From positions 186,001 through 250,000 of the forward strand of contig CAJXUY010000003.1 in NCBI GenBank assembly GCA_913060665.1: a stretch of DNA of 64,000 nt, given 5' to 3'. A model generated the notes under the pieces. The model did no database searches. It saw nothing but the letters and a program-made list of their open reading frames with translations, and was not told the origin of the DNA. The translations under genes were made by a program, and so were the position numbers. Position 1 is the stretch's first letter. Each line of letters opens with the position of its first letter. The stretch comes from an uncultured Oleiphilaceae bacterium. GTDB taxonomy: Bacteria > Pseudomonadota > Gammaproteobacteria > Pseudomonadales > Oleiphilaceae. Shown in pieces: positions 29,347-38,518 of the stretch.

Positions 29347-29819
29347 AAAATATTACCTATAACGAACTAAACATTGGGGATTCAGCAAGCTATACCCGAA
29401 CATTAACAGAAGAAGAGCTGGTTCTGTTCGCAGCGGTATCCGGAGATGTAAACCCTGTTCATTTGGATAAGGAGTATGCAAGTAAGTCACTATTTAAAGA
29501 ACGCATTGCACATGGAATGTGGTCTGGAGCGCTTATTTCTGCCACCCTAGCAACCGTAATACCAGGCCCTGGTACTGTTTACCTTGAGCAAAGCCTTAAC
29601 TTTAAACGGCCTGTTAAACTGGAAGATACATTAACGATTAAACTGACAGTATTACGAAAAGAAGAGCGCAATCGCGTAGTTTTTGAATGTGAAGTAATTA
29701 ATCAAGATGCAAACGTTGTCGTGACCGGCGAAGCTAAAGTGATCGCCCCGTCTGAAAAAATATCACTTGAGCGCCCTATTCTGCCTAAGATCACCATAGG
29801 TGAACTTCCAGAAGCCTAA
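29334..29819 (+). CDS. MaoC-like (R)-specific enoyl-CoA hydratase (PhaJ-type)
   Basis: This 161-residue hot-dog-fold protein carries the hydratase 2 motif FAAVSGDVNPVHLDKEYA with catalytic Asp38 and His43, followed by RIAHGMWSGALIS. It should hydrate trans-2-enoyl-CoA to (R)-3-hydroxyacyl-CoA, linking beta-oxidation to polyhydroxyalkanoate or lipid-A precursors. It resembles Pseudomonas PhaJ1 (PA3302) in sequence style and in neighbourhood, from memory. No PHA synthase is in the window. It lies 265 bases after the alpha/beta hydrolase, overlaps the small ORF at 29239-29346, and is followed by a good terminator. Confidence 0.88.
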   Translation: MEALENITYNELNIGDSASYTRTLTEEELVLFAAVSGDVNPVHLDKEYASKSLFKERIAHGMWSGALISATLATVIPGPGTVYLEQSLNFKRPVKLEDTLTIKLTVLRKEERNRVVFECEVINQDANVVVTGEAKVIAPSEKISLERPILPKITIGELPEA

Positions 29820-29857
29820 CACTCTATTTTGGTAGCGAAAAGAAACTACCAATTAAT

Positions 29858-29883
29858 AAGCCTTCACTTTAGAAGGCTTTTTT
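29858..29883 (+). terminator. Rho-independent terminator after the PhaJ-type gene
   Basis: An 8-bp stem AAGCCTTC / GAAGGCTT (loop of 6) is followed by Ts. It ends at the stop codon of the leftward motor operon (29882) and may serve both strands. Confidence 0.85.
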
Positions 29884-30823
29884 ATGACTGAAAGAAATCG
29901 ATGGGATACGTTATTGTTTTTGCAGTAACGGACTGAGCGCCAAAATTAAACAACCTAACACGGGAGACTATTTTCTTCTCTAGAGTAGGTGAGTTTAGAT
30001 CAGATGAAACAACCTCACAAGACGAGACAGCACCACTAGCCTCTATCGTAAGTTTTAAGACCAACTTTCCTTCAATAGAAGGATCTTTTCTCAACTCTCG
30101 ATGGTAAAGCGTAAATAGCGATGATTTGTTTTGATCAAATACACGCCGAATATTGCCACTGCTTCTTGCGCTGCCTTTCTTCTTGGCCTCAGCAGTCAAT
30201 TTCTCTGCTTCACTCTCTTCAAGAACGGTACTTTGTCGCTGAGCTAATGCAACGGATTCTGCGGGAACAGCCATTCCGGAAGTATCAACACCTCCACTGC
30301 CCCGCAATGCCCGACCTTCATCAATAGCGGTTGCACTTGCCGCAATGGTTTTTGCTACCATATTCGGTGTTTCTGTTAGTGCACTCGTATCTAACGTTGC
30401 ACGCATATCAGCCAAGTCATCTTGCAACGCTAATAATCCACTGGACTTTGCGACTTTTCTGGCTTCTTCAACTTCCACTTTTAGGGGGGGCTTTTTTATT
30501 TCTGGCTTGAGTTTCGGTTTTGGCTCAGGCTTCACCTCTTTTTTTACCTCTTCAGGTTTTTTTTCAGGTTCTTCCTTTTTCGGTGAAGCAGGCTCTTCTT
30601 TAGGCTTAACCTCTGCCTTTTTCTTTTTGATGATAACTTTCGCCAACTGAGGCGGTAATGCCTCTAGCTGTGACCTGTCTTTTTCAGGCAGGTCAATATT
30701 CGGAATAATAAACGCTAAAGGTGAAACCAACACGAATAGTAATAGAACGATTCCCCAATAGCGTTTGGACTCATTTGAAACCTTACTCCAAGGCAGTACA
30801 AGGTTATCGGCATAGGGCTTCAT
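29882..30823 (-). CDS. AgmX/PglI C-terminal-domain (TonB-like) transducer
   Basis: This 313-residue protein has a short cytoplasmic N-terminus and a single transmembrane helix (about 24-44, GIVLLLFVLVSPLAFIIP). A Lys/Pro/Glu-rich periplasmic stretch follows (residues 60-120, many KPEEVKK-like units). The C-terminal domain of about 90 residues (LFTLYHRELRKDPSIEGKLV, then GAVSSCEVVSSDL, ITYPIDFFQS) is of the AgmX/PglI type known from Myxococcus gliding (GltG/GltJ). The layout is that of TonB/TolA: energised by a channel complex, reaching across the periplasm. It is the last gene of the nine-gene operon, one base after an ExbD gene. The partner in the outer envelope is unknown. Confidence 0.83.
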   Translation of the reverse strand: MKPYADNLVLPWSKVSNESKRYWGIVLLLFVLVSPLAFIIPNIDLPEKDRSQLEALPPQLAKVIIKKKKAEVKPKEEPASPKKEEPEKKPEEVKKEVKPEPKPKLKPEIKKPPLKVEVEEARKVAKSSGLLALQDDLADMRATLDTSALTETPNMVAKTIAASATAIDEGRALRGSGGVDTSGMAVPAESVALAQRQSTVLEESEAEKLTAEAKKKGSARSSGNIRRVFDQNKSSLFTLYHRELRKDPSIEGKLVLKLTIEASGAVSSCEVVSSDLNSPTLEKKIVSRVRLFNFGAQSVTAKTITYPIDFFQS

Positions 30824-30824
30824 A

Positions 30825-31334
30825 CTATCCCTTCTCCTTGCGCGCCGCTTTGGATACCGCTAATGAAATATTAGTATAGTTAGCGGAGACACAGCTTTCC
30901 ATAATCTTTTTTAACGAATGGTAAGGGATGTTTTTATCCCCCATTATCGTTATTGGTAAACCACCAACATTAGTATCACCCGCCAACAAGCGCTTATTGC
31001 GTGAAGCCTGATATTCAAGTTCGTTCTTGATGCCAACAATTATCTCGTCTTCACCTGACAACGTATTTAGGCTGGCTACCTTTCGTCCCTGTATGAGAAT
31101 ATCACTCCCAACAACTGTAAGAATCAGCGTTTCTTTGGTATCGACGCTTGCGGTGGACTCTGGGAGTTTAATGGACGGATTCTGCTGAAGTACTTTCACA
31201 TCGGACGAGTTCACCATCAAGAAAAACACCAAGATAGTAAATATATCCATCAACGATACTAGGTTAAGTCCACCTGTCTTGTGCATTCGACCATAATGCC
31301 GCCGCTTACGGTTAGCTCTTCGTGATACTTTCAT
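30825..31334 (-). CDS. ExbD/TolR-family stator protein 2
   Basis: This 169-residue protein has one N-terminal transmembrane helix containing the critical Asp (NLVSLMDIFTILVFFLMVNS) and a periplasmic ExbD/TolR domain (TLILTVVGSDILIQGRKV, PITIMGDKNIPYHSLKKIM). ExbD-type subunits pair with an ExbB/TolQ channel and carry protons through that Asp. The start overlaps the previous ExbD gene by four bases. Two different ExbD proteins with a single channel gene is the arrangement of AglQ/AglS in Myxococcus motors. Confidence 0.9.
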   Translation of the reverse strand: MKVSRRANRKRRHYGRMHKTGGLNLVSLMDIFTILVFFLMVNSSDVKVLQQNPSIKLPESTASVDTKETLILTVVGSDILIQGRKVASLNTLSGEDEIIVGIKNELEYQASRNKRLLAGDTNVGGLPITIMGDKNIPYHSLKKIMESCVSANYTNISLAVSKAARKEKG

Positions 31335-31897
31335 TGAGCGCCCCCTACTTTGCTATCATTCAAATCTGTATTGGATTTATCGCCCTCAGCCTCTGCGCCA
31401 GCATTAACACTTGATAAATCGGGTGCATCGCCAATAGAAATATCAGGGAACAGCTCTGCGTCAACCAAACTTACAGCTACGACAGCAGGATATGACCGCA
31501 CAGTATCCATTGCAGTGACCAATGTCTGGTACGAGGTATCTTTTTCTGCCAATAACGATATATCTTTTTTATCTGGCAAACGGGCTTTTAATTGCTTTAA
31601 CAGCTCTCTTAAGTCGGCAAACTGATATTGTGAGTCTATATTTTCAATACGTTTGATCAAGCCGTTTTTAGAATCCGCAACCACCAGTGCATCAGTCCTA
31701 ATAACCACTTGTAATTGAAGGTTTTCATCACTGAGGTTTAGTTCAGACGGGCCAGCAGGGAAGTTCAGATCTAAGATACTGGTATGCGCAAACACCATGC
31801 TAAGTAGCAATACCGGCACGAGTACGATCATCAAATTCATAAACGCAGTAATGTCTAGCTCAGGCTCAACGTGTAGTTTTCTATGTTTCCTTCTCAT
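31331..31897 (-). CDS. ExbD/TolR-family stator protein 1
   Basis: This 188-residue protein has a basic N-terminus (MRRKHRKLH), a transmembrane helix with the conserved Asp (LDITAFMNLMIVLVPVLLL) and a periplasmic domain (ISLLAEKDTSYQTLVTAMDTV). It ends with an acidic/Gly tail (about residues 160-188) that its operon partner lacks. It is probably the first of a heteromeric ExbD pair. It overlaps the next ExbD gene by four bases and follows the TolQ/ExbB gene by about 100 bases. Confidence 0.9.
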   Translation of the reverse strand: MRRKHRKLHVEPELDITAFMNLMIVLVPVLLLSMVFAHTSILDLNFPAGPSELNLSDENLQLQVVIRTDALVVADSKNGLIKRIENIDSQYQFADLRELLKQLKARLPDKKDISLLAEKDTSYQTLVTAMDTVRSYPAVVAVSLVDAELFPDISIGDAPDLSSVNAGAEAEGDKSNTDLNDSKVGGAQ

Positions 31898-31998
31898 ACA
31901 ACCTTTCTTTTAGACTGTTCCTTTTGATGCAACTATCGAGTATTAAAAAAACAAAACTCATTAAAGTTGCCCACAGGTATCCTTCGAATCCGAGTGCG

Positions 31999-32643
31999 TT
32001 AGTCTCTACTAAGTGAAGGTTGCTCAGAAATTATGTTGAGTAGCTTAACCCCGGCCATTTCAAAACTATCTACGATTTCATTCGTCTTAGTTTGAAGAAC
32101 TGCATGGCAGAGCAAAAGTGGAATAGCGGACATCAAGCCAAACGCTGTAGTATTCATTGCAACCGAAATACTTTGCGAAAGCAGAGATGCTTTTTCAGCA
32201 GGGTCCGCATTGGCAACCGCTGTAAAGGCAGCGATAAGACCAATAATAGTGCCTAATAGACCTAGCAATGTAGAAACATTTGCTAATGTCGCTAGATACT
32301 GAGTACGCTTTTCTAACCGAGGCAGTGTTTCCATTAAACCTTCCTCCATCGCATATTCAATATCTTCTCGCTTTTGTTTATTAATGAGTCGGCTCAAACC
32401 AGCCCCCATAATTGATGCAATCGCAGTTGCTGAATCATTTGAAAATTCTAGCGCACCTTTATAGTCACGTTTTTTCAAGAGCGGTAATATCGCTTTATCA
32501 AAGGCGCTACGGTTGGCGTTTTTTGCCAAACTAAGATAGACAAACCTTTCAATAGCAATAGCGACGCCTAATACAAGAACGATAGCAATCGGGTACATAA
32601 ACAACCCGCCTTCCTGAAAAAAACGAACGACCGTATCAGTCAT
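31999..32643 (-). CDS. MotA/TolQ/ExbB-family proton channel protein
   Basis: This 214-residue inner-membrane protein is predicted to have three transmembrane helices: one near the start (GGLFMYPIAIVLVLGVAIAI) and two in the MotA/TolQ domain (LANVSTLLGLLGTIIGLIAAF and SVAMNTTAFGLMSAIPLLLC, each trimmed). The GTIIG and AxxTTxxGL elements are typical of proton-conducting stators. The start is taken as ATG at 32643 with GGAG upstream; a GTG at 32655 is less likely. In this operon it supplies energy to two ExbD partners and the AgmX/PglI-type protein. Confidence 0.92.
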   Translation of the reverse strand: MTDTVVRFFQEGGLFMYPIAIVLVLGVAIAIERFVYLSLAKNANRSAFDKAILPLLKKRDYKGALEFSNDSATAIASIMGAGLSRLINKQKREDIEYAMEEGLMETLPRLEKRTQYLATLANVSTLLGLLGTIIGLIAAFTAVANADPAEKASLLSQSISVAMNTTAFGLMSAIPLLLCHAVLQTKTNEIVDSFEMAGVKLLNIISEQPSLSRD

Positions 32644-32710
32644 ATCCTTTAACACTCCGTGATTTGTACATTGAAATATTGATTTCTATTATGCTGTTTG
32701 GCTCTGTTAT

Positions 32711-33052
32711 TTATTTTCGACCATTTAGCGCTTGAACTCTAACCTGAAGTTTATTTCTAAAATGGTAATCCTCGTTGTGAAACGCGGGTTCTATGGGGTT
32801 TATAATGCCACTTAACTCAATATTAGGTGGATGTTGAGCCCTTTTCTGATAGGCAGGAGGCTGCCAGGGAATAATATACAAGACCTCTGGCTGCTCATTG
32901 CTACCTGTAACACTAATTCCTTCAAATTCTGTTGACTGTGTAGTCGTATCAGCATAAGTACTCAATGAAAAAACCATCATCAAAATCAGTATAATAACCT
33001 GTACGGGAGCTACAAAGTTAATTCCCGTAAATGAATCGCCCAGCCATCTCAT
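32711..33052 (-). CDS. Unknown small exported protein of the motor operon
   Basis: This 113-residue protein has a signal peptide or membrane anchor (VIILILMMVFSLSTYA) and a short periplasmic part. The notable motif is EGISVTGSNEQPEVLYIIPW followed by QPP. The C-terminus is basic (VRVQALNGRK). I do not recognise a named family. The start overlaps the stop of the upstream TPR gene by four bases (ATGA), so it is translationally coupled and a real member of the operon. A structural or assembly part of the envelope complex is a guess from context. Confidence 0.72.
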   Translation of the reverse strand: MRWLGDSFTGINFVAPVQVIILILMMVFSLSTYADTTTQSTEFEGISVTGSNEQPEVLYIIPWQPPAYQKRAQHPPNIELSGIINPIEPAFHNEDYHFRNKLQVRVQALNGRK

Positions 33053-33756
33053 CGGCTACGCCTTTTGAGGTCTTTAATCCAGCTAACTACATTCTTGTCA
33101 GGGCTATCTGCGCCATTTTCATTTACTGTCGCTAAATAGCGTTCATAATGATCAATAGCTTTTTTATAATCATGCAGGTAAAGCTCGTTCAAGACCGCCA
33201 TATTATAATGTAACTCAGGGTTATCAGGTGCAATACTTAGTCCGTTACGATAATAATTCAGTGCTTGGTCGAACTCTCCCTGGCTACGTGCAATAACACC
33301 AAGGTTGTTATACGCGAGGTAGTACCGCTTATCCACTTCAATTGCTCTATTATAAAACCCAATTGCGCCATTCAAGTCTTTCTGACTCTCAGAAATAACA
33401 CCAAGGTTGTACAAAGGCGCAGCAAGGTCCGGGTATTTATCAACGACCTTGATCAATAAACTGTCAGCTTCTGCAAACTGCCCGTTATCAATCAACGTAA
33501 TCGCTCGGTGATATTCCTTTAACGAAACTGCATCCACAATTTTAGGGGCAATAGATTGCGGCACAATAACTTGGATATTCTCAGCAGGCTTTGTGGCTAC
33601 ACCAGAGCAAGCGGACATTAAAAAGGCCGCTATTAAAACGAACCAGTGCTTCAACACAAATAACTGGTTAACGATACGAGTAAACAACGTAATATGTACC
33701 GAACTCATTCGAACCCGCAGGAGGCTAATACTATTGAATATTGCGATCATGGCCAA
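33049..33756 (-). CDS. TPR lipoprotein of the motor operon
   Basis: This protein has a lipoprotein-type signal (LIAAFLMSAC, Cys50 from the TTG start) and about four TPRs (PLYNLGVISESQKDLNGAI, LAYNNLGVIARSQGEFDQAL, LHYNMAVLNELYLHDYKKAI). It ends in a basic WIKDLKRRSR. It should be anchored to the outer membrane and act as a scaffold. The TTG at 33756 has GGGGAG seven bases upstream; ATGs at 33750 and 33708 are alternatives, the latter giving a more usual signal length. It overlaps the upstream TPR gene by about 26 bases. It compares with AglT/GltE-like TPR lipoproteins; this is inference. Confidence 0.82.
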   Translation of the reverse strand: MAMIAIFNSISLLRVRMSSVHITLFTRIVNQLFVLKHWFVLIAAFLMSACSGVATKPAENIQVIVPQSIAPKIVDAVSLKEYHRAITLIDNGQFAEADSLLIKVVDKYPDLAAPLYNLGVISESQKDLNGAIGFYNRAIEVDKRYYLAYNNLGVIARSQGEFDQALNYYRNGLSIAPDNPELHYNMAVLNELYLHDYKKAIDHYERYLATVNENGADSPDKNVVSWIKDLKRRSR

Positions 33757-36616
33757 TTGACTTCTCCCCTCTTAGATAACGCGCAGGAACAATGGTACCT
33801 AATACCTGGTAACTTTCTTTTACCCAATTATCATAAATGCCATTTTTTGTACGACTTATGTTAATTTCGTGAACCTCGATCGCTTTTTCTTCAAATGGGT
33901 AGGCCTGCTCTTCAAGTAATATTTCATATTGCTCCAACTGAAGCTCATTAAGTGATTCAGGGCGTTCAGATATTATGATGTCGCTTCCCAGTTGGCGATA
34001 GACTTCGGCAAGCTTATAGGTTGCCTCTGTTGTAAGTTGAGCGACACCATAACTAGGAATTTTCTGCAGCTGATCGACCGAAGATTTGAGCAATGCGCTT
34101 TTCTTCTTAAGTGACTTTTTAAGCGGTAAGGTTAATTTCGAATCAGCAAATCTATCTAAACCCTCCTGGGCTAGAACCATACTCGCAGTCGCTGCCAAAA
34201 ACTTTGATCGCCCATTTCTGTTCTGACCGGCTGCAGCATCCGCTTTTATTAGTTTGTTTAACCAAACATCCCTTCTTTTAGTATCACCCACTTCAGCATA
34301 GTGCTGAGCGATCGTTTGATGCCCTTCGATATACAGATCGAAAGGTTCCGGGTATTCAGATACATACTGAGTCAGTAGCATCACAGACTGATCTTTAACC
34401 CCGGCCGACGCATAAAGGCTGGACGCTTGATATAGCGCAGCCCGAGATTTATCTGAGCCGGGGTACTTTTGACTCAATAAAACCAACTGATCAGCGGCAT
34501 CAAGCTTATTTCCACTTTCAAGGTGGGCATATATCAGCTTTTCAGGAACTGTCTCCGCTAACTCGGAGCCAGGATACTCTTTTATAAAGCGGTTCAACAC
34601 GACAATGGCTTCTCGCCACTGTTTTAGCTCAAGCATTTGCACAGCGGCATCATACTGGGCGTTTACCCGCAACCCCGAGGAAGGCACGACACGACTTAAT
34701 CTCAAGAATTGATCAACGCCGCCTTGACGGTCGCCTGAAGCAATTAATACCTCGCCCTGCCGGTAAATAGACACGGCCCTGCGCTCATTAATCACATTAA
34801 GGGATTCCCGCTGATCTCCTAATAGGTCAATTGCCATTGTGTAAGCATGCTCTGACGACTCATAGTCTTGTAATTCAAAATTAGAATGCCCATTCACTAA
34901 CCAGCTTGATCGCTTTAACGCATTCGTCGCTAGCGGATGCTCTATCACTGTACGCGAACTATCCCTCGCATCTATAAACCGGCCAGACTTTAAGTGTTCA
35001 TTTGCTAAATCATTCAGCACTGCTGGCACACGTTTATCTTCAGGAAAGTGTGTAGTAAATAACGCAATACTCTCATATCGGTGACTCTCACTTTCAACCG
35101 TTTGCTGATAGTCGCGTTGTTTCAATTCATTATGAGTGAGTATTGCCGCATATCCCGCTTCAAGCGCAAAAGAATGAGTGCCGGCTTTGTACGCTGAGTA
35201 TTCATAATCTACAACAGCCATATGTAGGTTATTAGATTTATAGAACGATTCAGCTGCCAAAAAGCTATATTCGCCTACATTTTCGTCCGCAGGGAAAGCC
35301 GATACCAATAACCGATAAAACCCGCCTGCGTTATGGTAAAGCGCTTCCTCTTCGTCACTGCTGATTGCTTTCGGAGCAGTGGATTTTTTCTGCGCGGACA
35401 CATAATAAAAATGGGAAAGTTCTTGCAGGTATTGCCTTAACCACTGTGCAACCTCAACCCTATTACCCTCTGTTACCGCTCCGGAAACAGATGACGGCAT
35501 GTTTTGTGCTGGAGCCAAATAGGCGGGGCTATAGCTCTCTACAAAAATTTCCTTCTCTTCCCATACCTTTATCGGAAAGCCCCCTTTAGCGTAAGCGTTA
35601 ATGATTGAACGCTGCATAATTGGGGATTGGCTATCATCGCCAAAGCGACTGATGTAAGCTCTTGCTGCACTGGCACTATCTTCGTAACGCTGTTGAGATA
35701 AATAAAGGTAGGCCAATTGAAGGTACAAGAGATGACTATAAGGTCTGTTACCTATCTCATCTAGCAAGTCATCAATGGCTACAGCTCCGTTTTCGTAAGA
35801 AAACATCAGGCTCATTGCGCGAAGTGTATCCCGAACCGTTTCCCCTTCGATTCCTTTCAATTCAAGCAGTGTAGATTGTTGCGCTTTTGTTTGCGTATTA
35901 AGGTGATCTAACACGCTAATAAAAGTCTTGCCAGACTGATTATATTGGCCCTGCTTAAACTGAGACCACCCCATCATAAACAGCGCACTATCATGAAACT
36001 TCGACTCTTTGCTACTAGCCAATGACTTTTTATAGGCTTTCTCAGCCTTTTTATACTGACCCAGCGAGAAGTGCGCTTCCCCGATTCTAAACTGTGCTTC
36101 TACTGCCAAGTAAGAGTTGGGATATAGCCCTACCAAACTCTTTAGACTTTTAAGCGATTTTTCATACTGACCCGTAAAGTCATACGCCTTAGCCGTTTGA
36201 TATAGAAGCTCGTCGATTCGATTGTAGTAAACCCCTGTACCGACGATCATTTCATAACTATCAAGTGCTTTCTTATATAGTGCTCGCTCTTCTTCTATTG
36301 AACGCTCTTTTTGGTCGCCGTAAATGGCTTCAAGATTAGTCAACCGATGTAGAACATCAATTCTTACCTCTGGTACTGAGGTATCATCGAATAATTGACG
36401 GTATCGGCGAATGATTTCTTTAATTGGTACAGAGGGAAGCGGCTCTTGATCAAAATTAAGAAAGGCAGGTTTAATATCACCAATCACCTCCGGCTCTGCA
36501 TCAAAATCTATTTTGAATGAGTTTTTCACTGCAGCGGAGGCATTTATTGATATAAATAGTAGTGACAACAACAATAGAGATGCAGTAAATACGAGGCGTA
36601 CTAGTGAACCAATCAC
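33731..36616 (-). CDS. Large periplasmic TPR protein of the motor operon
   Basis: This 961-residue protein has a signal peptide (LLLLSLLFISINASA) and then TPR-like helical repeats over most of its length. Examples are LLYQTAKAYDFTGQYEKSL, AQFRIGEAHFSLGQYKKAE and ALFMMGWSQFKQGQYNQSG near the N-terminus, and more around residues 560-760. Outer-membrane anchoring is not evident. Such long solenoids usually hold multiprotein envelope machines together. The GTG start overlaps the upstream gene by four bases (GTGA) with AGGGGGT in front, so it is coupled. Sequence similarity to Myxococcus Glt TPR proteins is a hypothesis from operon context. Confidence 0.82.
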   Translation of the reverse strand: MIGSLVRLVFTASLLLLSLLFISINASAAVKNSFKIDFDAEPEVIGDIKPAFLNFDQEPLPSVPIKEIIRRYRQLFDDTSVPEVRIDVLHRLTNLEAIYGDQKERSIEEERALYKKALDSYEMIVGTGVYYNRIDELLYQTAKAYDFTGQYEKSLKSLKSLVGLYPNSYLAVEAQFRIGEAHFSLGQYKKAEKAYKKSLASSKESKFHDSALFMMGWSQFKQGQYNQSGKTFISVLDHLNTQTKAQQSTLLELKGIEGETVRDTLRAMSLMFSYENGAVAIDDLLDEIGNRPYSHLLYLQLAYLYLSQQRYEDSASAARAYISRFGDDSQSPIMQRSIINAYAKGGFPIKVWEEKEIFVESYSPAYLAPAQNMPSSVSGAVTEGNRVEVAQWLRQYLQELSHFYYVSAQKKSTAPKAISSDEEEALYHNAGGFYRLLVSAFPADENVGEYSFLAAESFYKSNNLHMAVVDYEYSAYKAGTHSFALEAGYAAILTHNELKQRDYQQTVESESHRYESIALFTTHFPEDKRVPAVLNDLANEHLKSGRFIDARDSSRTVIEHPLATNALKRSSWLVNGHSNFELQDYESSEHAYTMAIDLLGDQRESLNVINERRAVSIYRQGEVLIASGDRQGGVDQFLRLSRVVPSSGLRVNAQYDAAVQMLELKQWREAIVVLNRFIKEYPGSELAETVPEKLIYAHLESGNKLDAADQLVLLSQKYPGSDKSRAALYQASSLYASAGVKDQSVMLLTQYVSEYPEPFDLYIEGHQTIAQHYAEVGDTKRRDVWLNKLIKADAAAGQNRNGRSKFLAATASMVLAQEGLDRFADSKLTLPLKKSLKKKSALLKSSVDQLQKIPSYGVAQLTTEATYKLAEVYRQLGSDIIISERPESLNELQLEQYEILLEEQAYPFEEKAIEVHEINISRTKNGIYDNWVKESYQVLGTIVPARYLRGEKSIGHDRNIQ

Positions 36617-38508
36617 TTTCCACCCCCTTTAGACGCCTTATTTTTAATCGAATACTGTGTCATCGCGACAAACTCATACAAATGAGCGAGACGTTGCTGA
36701 GCTGTTTCATGATGCGCAACGAATTCGGATTTTTTGTTGGATAACAACTCAATAACTTGCTCAGTCAGCATTTTATTTTGCTCAGCTCTAATACGATGAA
36801 CATCCGACTTCCGTTTTTTAACCGTTGCTTTAAAACTGGATACTCGTGACTTTAACGTTTCTAACTTTTTAGGACCCCTAGATATCAACAACTCGAATTT
36901 TTTTAAACCTTGTTCATATCGTTCTATCTCTTTATTTAACGAGACAAGTGTTTCTTTGCTCAAGCGTACGTTGCGCTCATACTGCTCTTTAGCCTCCCAC
37001 TTCACCAACCCTTGAAGGCGGGTGAGGCGCACATTTAGGTCTTGAAACTGTCGCGGAGTTAACGTTGTTCTGAGCCCCTCGAGACGCTTAGTCAACGCGT
37101 CAACCGATTCGAAACGCCTCAACGTTCTGCCGGCTGATACCGCAAGTAAATTTTGACCATTCCCTGCTTCGCTCAACTCGTGCTCAAGACGCTTTGTCTC
37201 GACGGAAATATGAGCAATTTGTTTTTTCCGTTTAGCTGTATTAATTTTCTTGGTTCGTTGTTTATAACCTCTAATACGATCCCTTAACATATCATCGTAA
37301 ATCGATAAGTTGTATTCCCAAAGCAATAGGTTTTGATATAACATTTCTAGCTCGATTGACTGCTTTGCTAGCGCATGTAACCGGCTATCGGACATAATCA
37401 GTTTAAAATAGGCAACCTTTGGCGTATTAGTTGCGATACTATCTGAAAGAAACCACTCAATATCATCAAGCGAACTACTTTCAAAAAAAACATGACTAGC
37501 CCCTTTTTCCGTTACTGCTTGAATAACCTTATCAATATTTCGGGTTTCCTTATCAAATACCGAAATCGCTTCTAAATAGGTTGATATCGCCTTACTACTA
37601 TACCCCTCTTTATCATACGCATATGGAATCGCTAAAAATGCGTCCGCAACACCTTGATCGATCAGTGGATATTTTTTTACGCGATACCAGGATTGAATTG
37701 CTGCACGATACTGTTCCTTGCCTGCATTTGCTACCCCGTGCATATAGAGCGCTTTAGGAGCAAGATCACTATCAACACGAACCTGATTCAAAAAACTAAG
37801 TGCTTTATCATAATCTTCTACTTGTACCGCTAAATAGCCAGCAGAAAGTGAAGTTTGATCTTTAAGTTCAACTAACGGGGCAGTGTCTTTTGGGTTAAGG
37901 GCCTCCGCTACTCGAAGTGAAATAATTGACCTTGTGGGCTCGCTATCCATCGCGGCATATGACATTGCAAGATTATAATAAGCATACGCGGCCCAAGACC
38001 CAGGATTCATTTGGCCTAGGATTTGAGCTGCCGTACTTTGTTTGTCTAAATGAATATAAACATTGGCTTTATAGTAAAGTAATTCTGGAAGCTGTTTTTT
38101 ATCTATATTCTTTTCAGCTTTTTTAAACCATTGCAGCGCTGAACCCCAATCTGATTGCTGATAAGCCATCACACCAAGTTGAAAATAAGAGGCCGCCTTC
38201 GTTTTGCTATTACTAGTTTGACTAAGTTTCTTGTACCTTATTTTTGCTTGCTCGGTGAGACCGAAGCTGAATTCAGAGTGAGCAAGGTCAAATACCACCA
38301 GATCAGATGATAAATTAGGTGATCGAACAATGGCATCAAAGAAGTTGTCCTGATGAAGTTCGAACAGCATCATCCCTTTTGCAAGGCGTTCGGGTAACGG
38401 TGAAGTGGCTGTGTTGTTTACTAGAACAGTGTCTTTTGCAACGCTAGCAAAAGAAATAAGGACAGCAAACACTCCCGCCATATAATGAGGCGACAATAGT
38501 TTAGTCAT
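36613..38508 (-). CDS. TPR plus coiled-coil periplasmic protein of the motor operon
   Basis: From the ATG at 38508 (AAGGTAAG upstream) the protein has 631 residues and a signal peptide (MAGVFAVLISFASVAKD). The first part holds TPR-like repeats (AASYFQLGVMAYQQSDWGSAL, trimmed; AYYNLAMSYAAM). From about residue 410 to the end it is a long highly charged coiled coil (VRLSKETLVSLNKEIERYEQ and similar), long enough to bridge much of the periplasm. The gap to the first operon gene is 10 bases, and its stop overlaps the next GTG. An in-frame extension upstream of 38508 lies within the preceding gene and is not supported. Confidence 0.82.
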   Translation of the reverse strand: MTKLLSPHYMAGVFAVLISFASVAKDTVLVNNTATSPLPERLAKGMMLFELHQDNFFDAIVRSPNLSSDLVVFDLAHSEFSFGLTEQAKIRYKKLSQTSNSKTKAASYFQLGVMAYQQSDWGSALQWFKKAEKNIDKKQLPELLYYKANVYIHLDKQSTAAQILGQMNPGSWAAYAYYNLAMSYAAMDSEPTRSIISLRVAEALNPKDTAPLVELKDQTSLSAGYLAVQVEDYDKALSFLNQVRVDSDLAPKALYMHGVANAGKEQYRAAIQSWYRVKKYPLIDQGVADAFLAIPYAYDKEGYSSKAISTYLEAISVFDKETRNIDKVIQAVTEKGASHVFFESSSLDDIEWFLSDSIATNTPKVAYFKLIMSDSRLHALAKQSIELEMLYQNLLLWEYNLSIYDDMLRDRIRGYKQRTKKINTAKRKKQIAHISVETKRLEHELSEAGNGQNLLAVSAGRTLRRFESVDALTKRLEGLRTTLTPRQFQDLNVRLTRLQGLVKWEAKEQYERNVRLSKETLVSLNKEIERYEQGLKKFELLISRGPKKLETLKSRVSSFKATVKKRKSDVHRIRAEQNKMLTEQVIELLSNKKSEFVAHHETAQQRLAHLYEFVAMTQYSIKNKASKGGGK

Positions 38509-38518
38509 TGAACTTACC

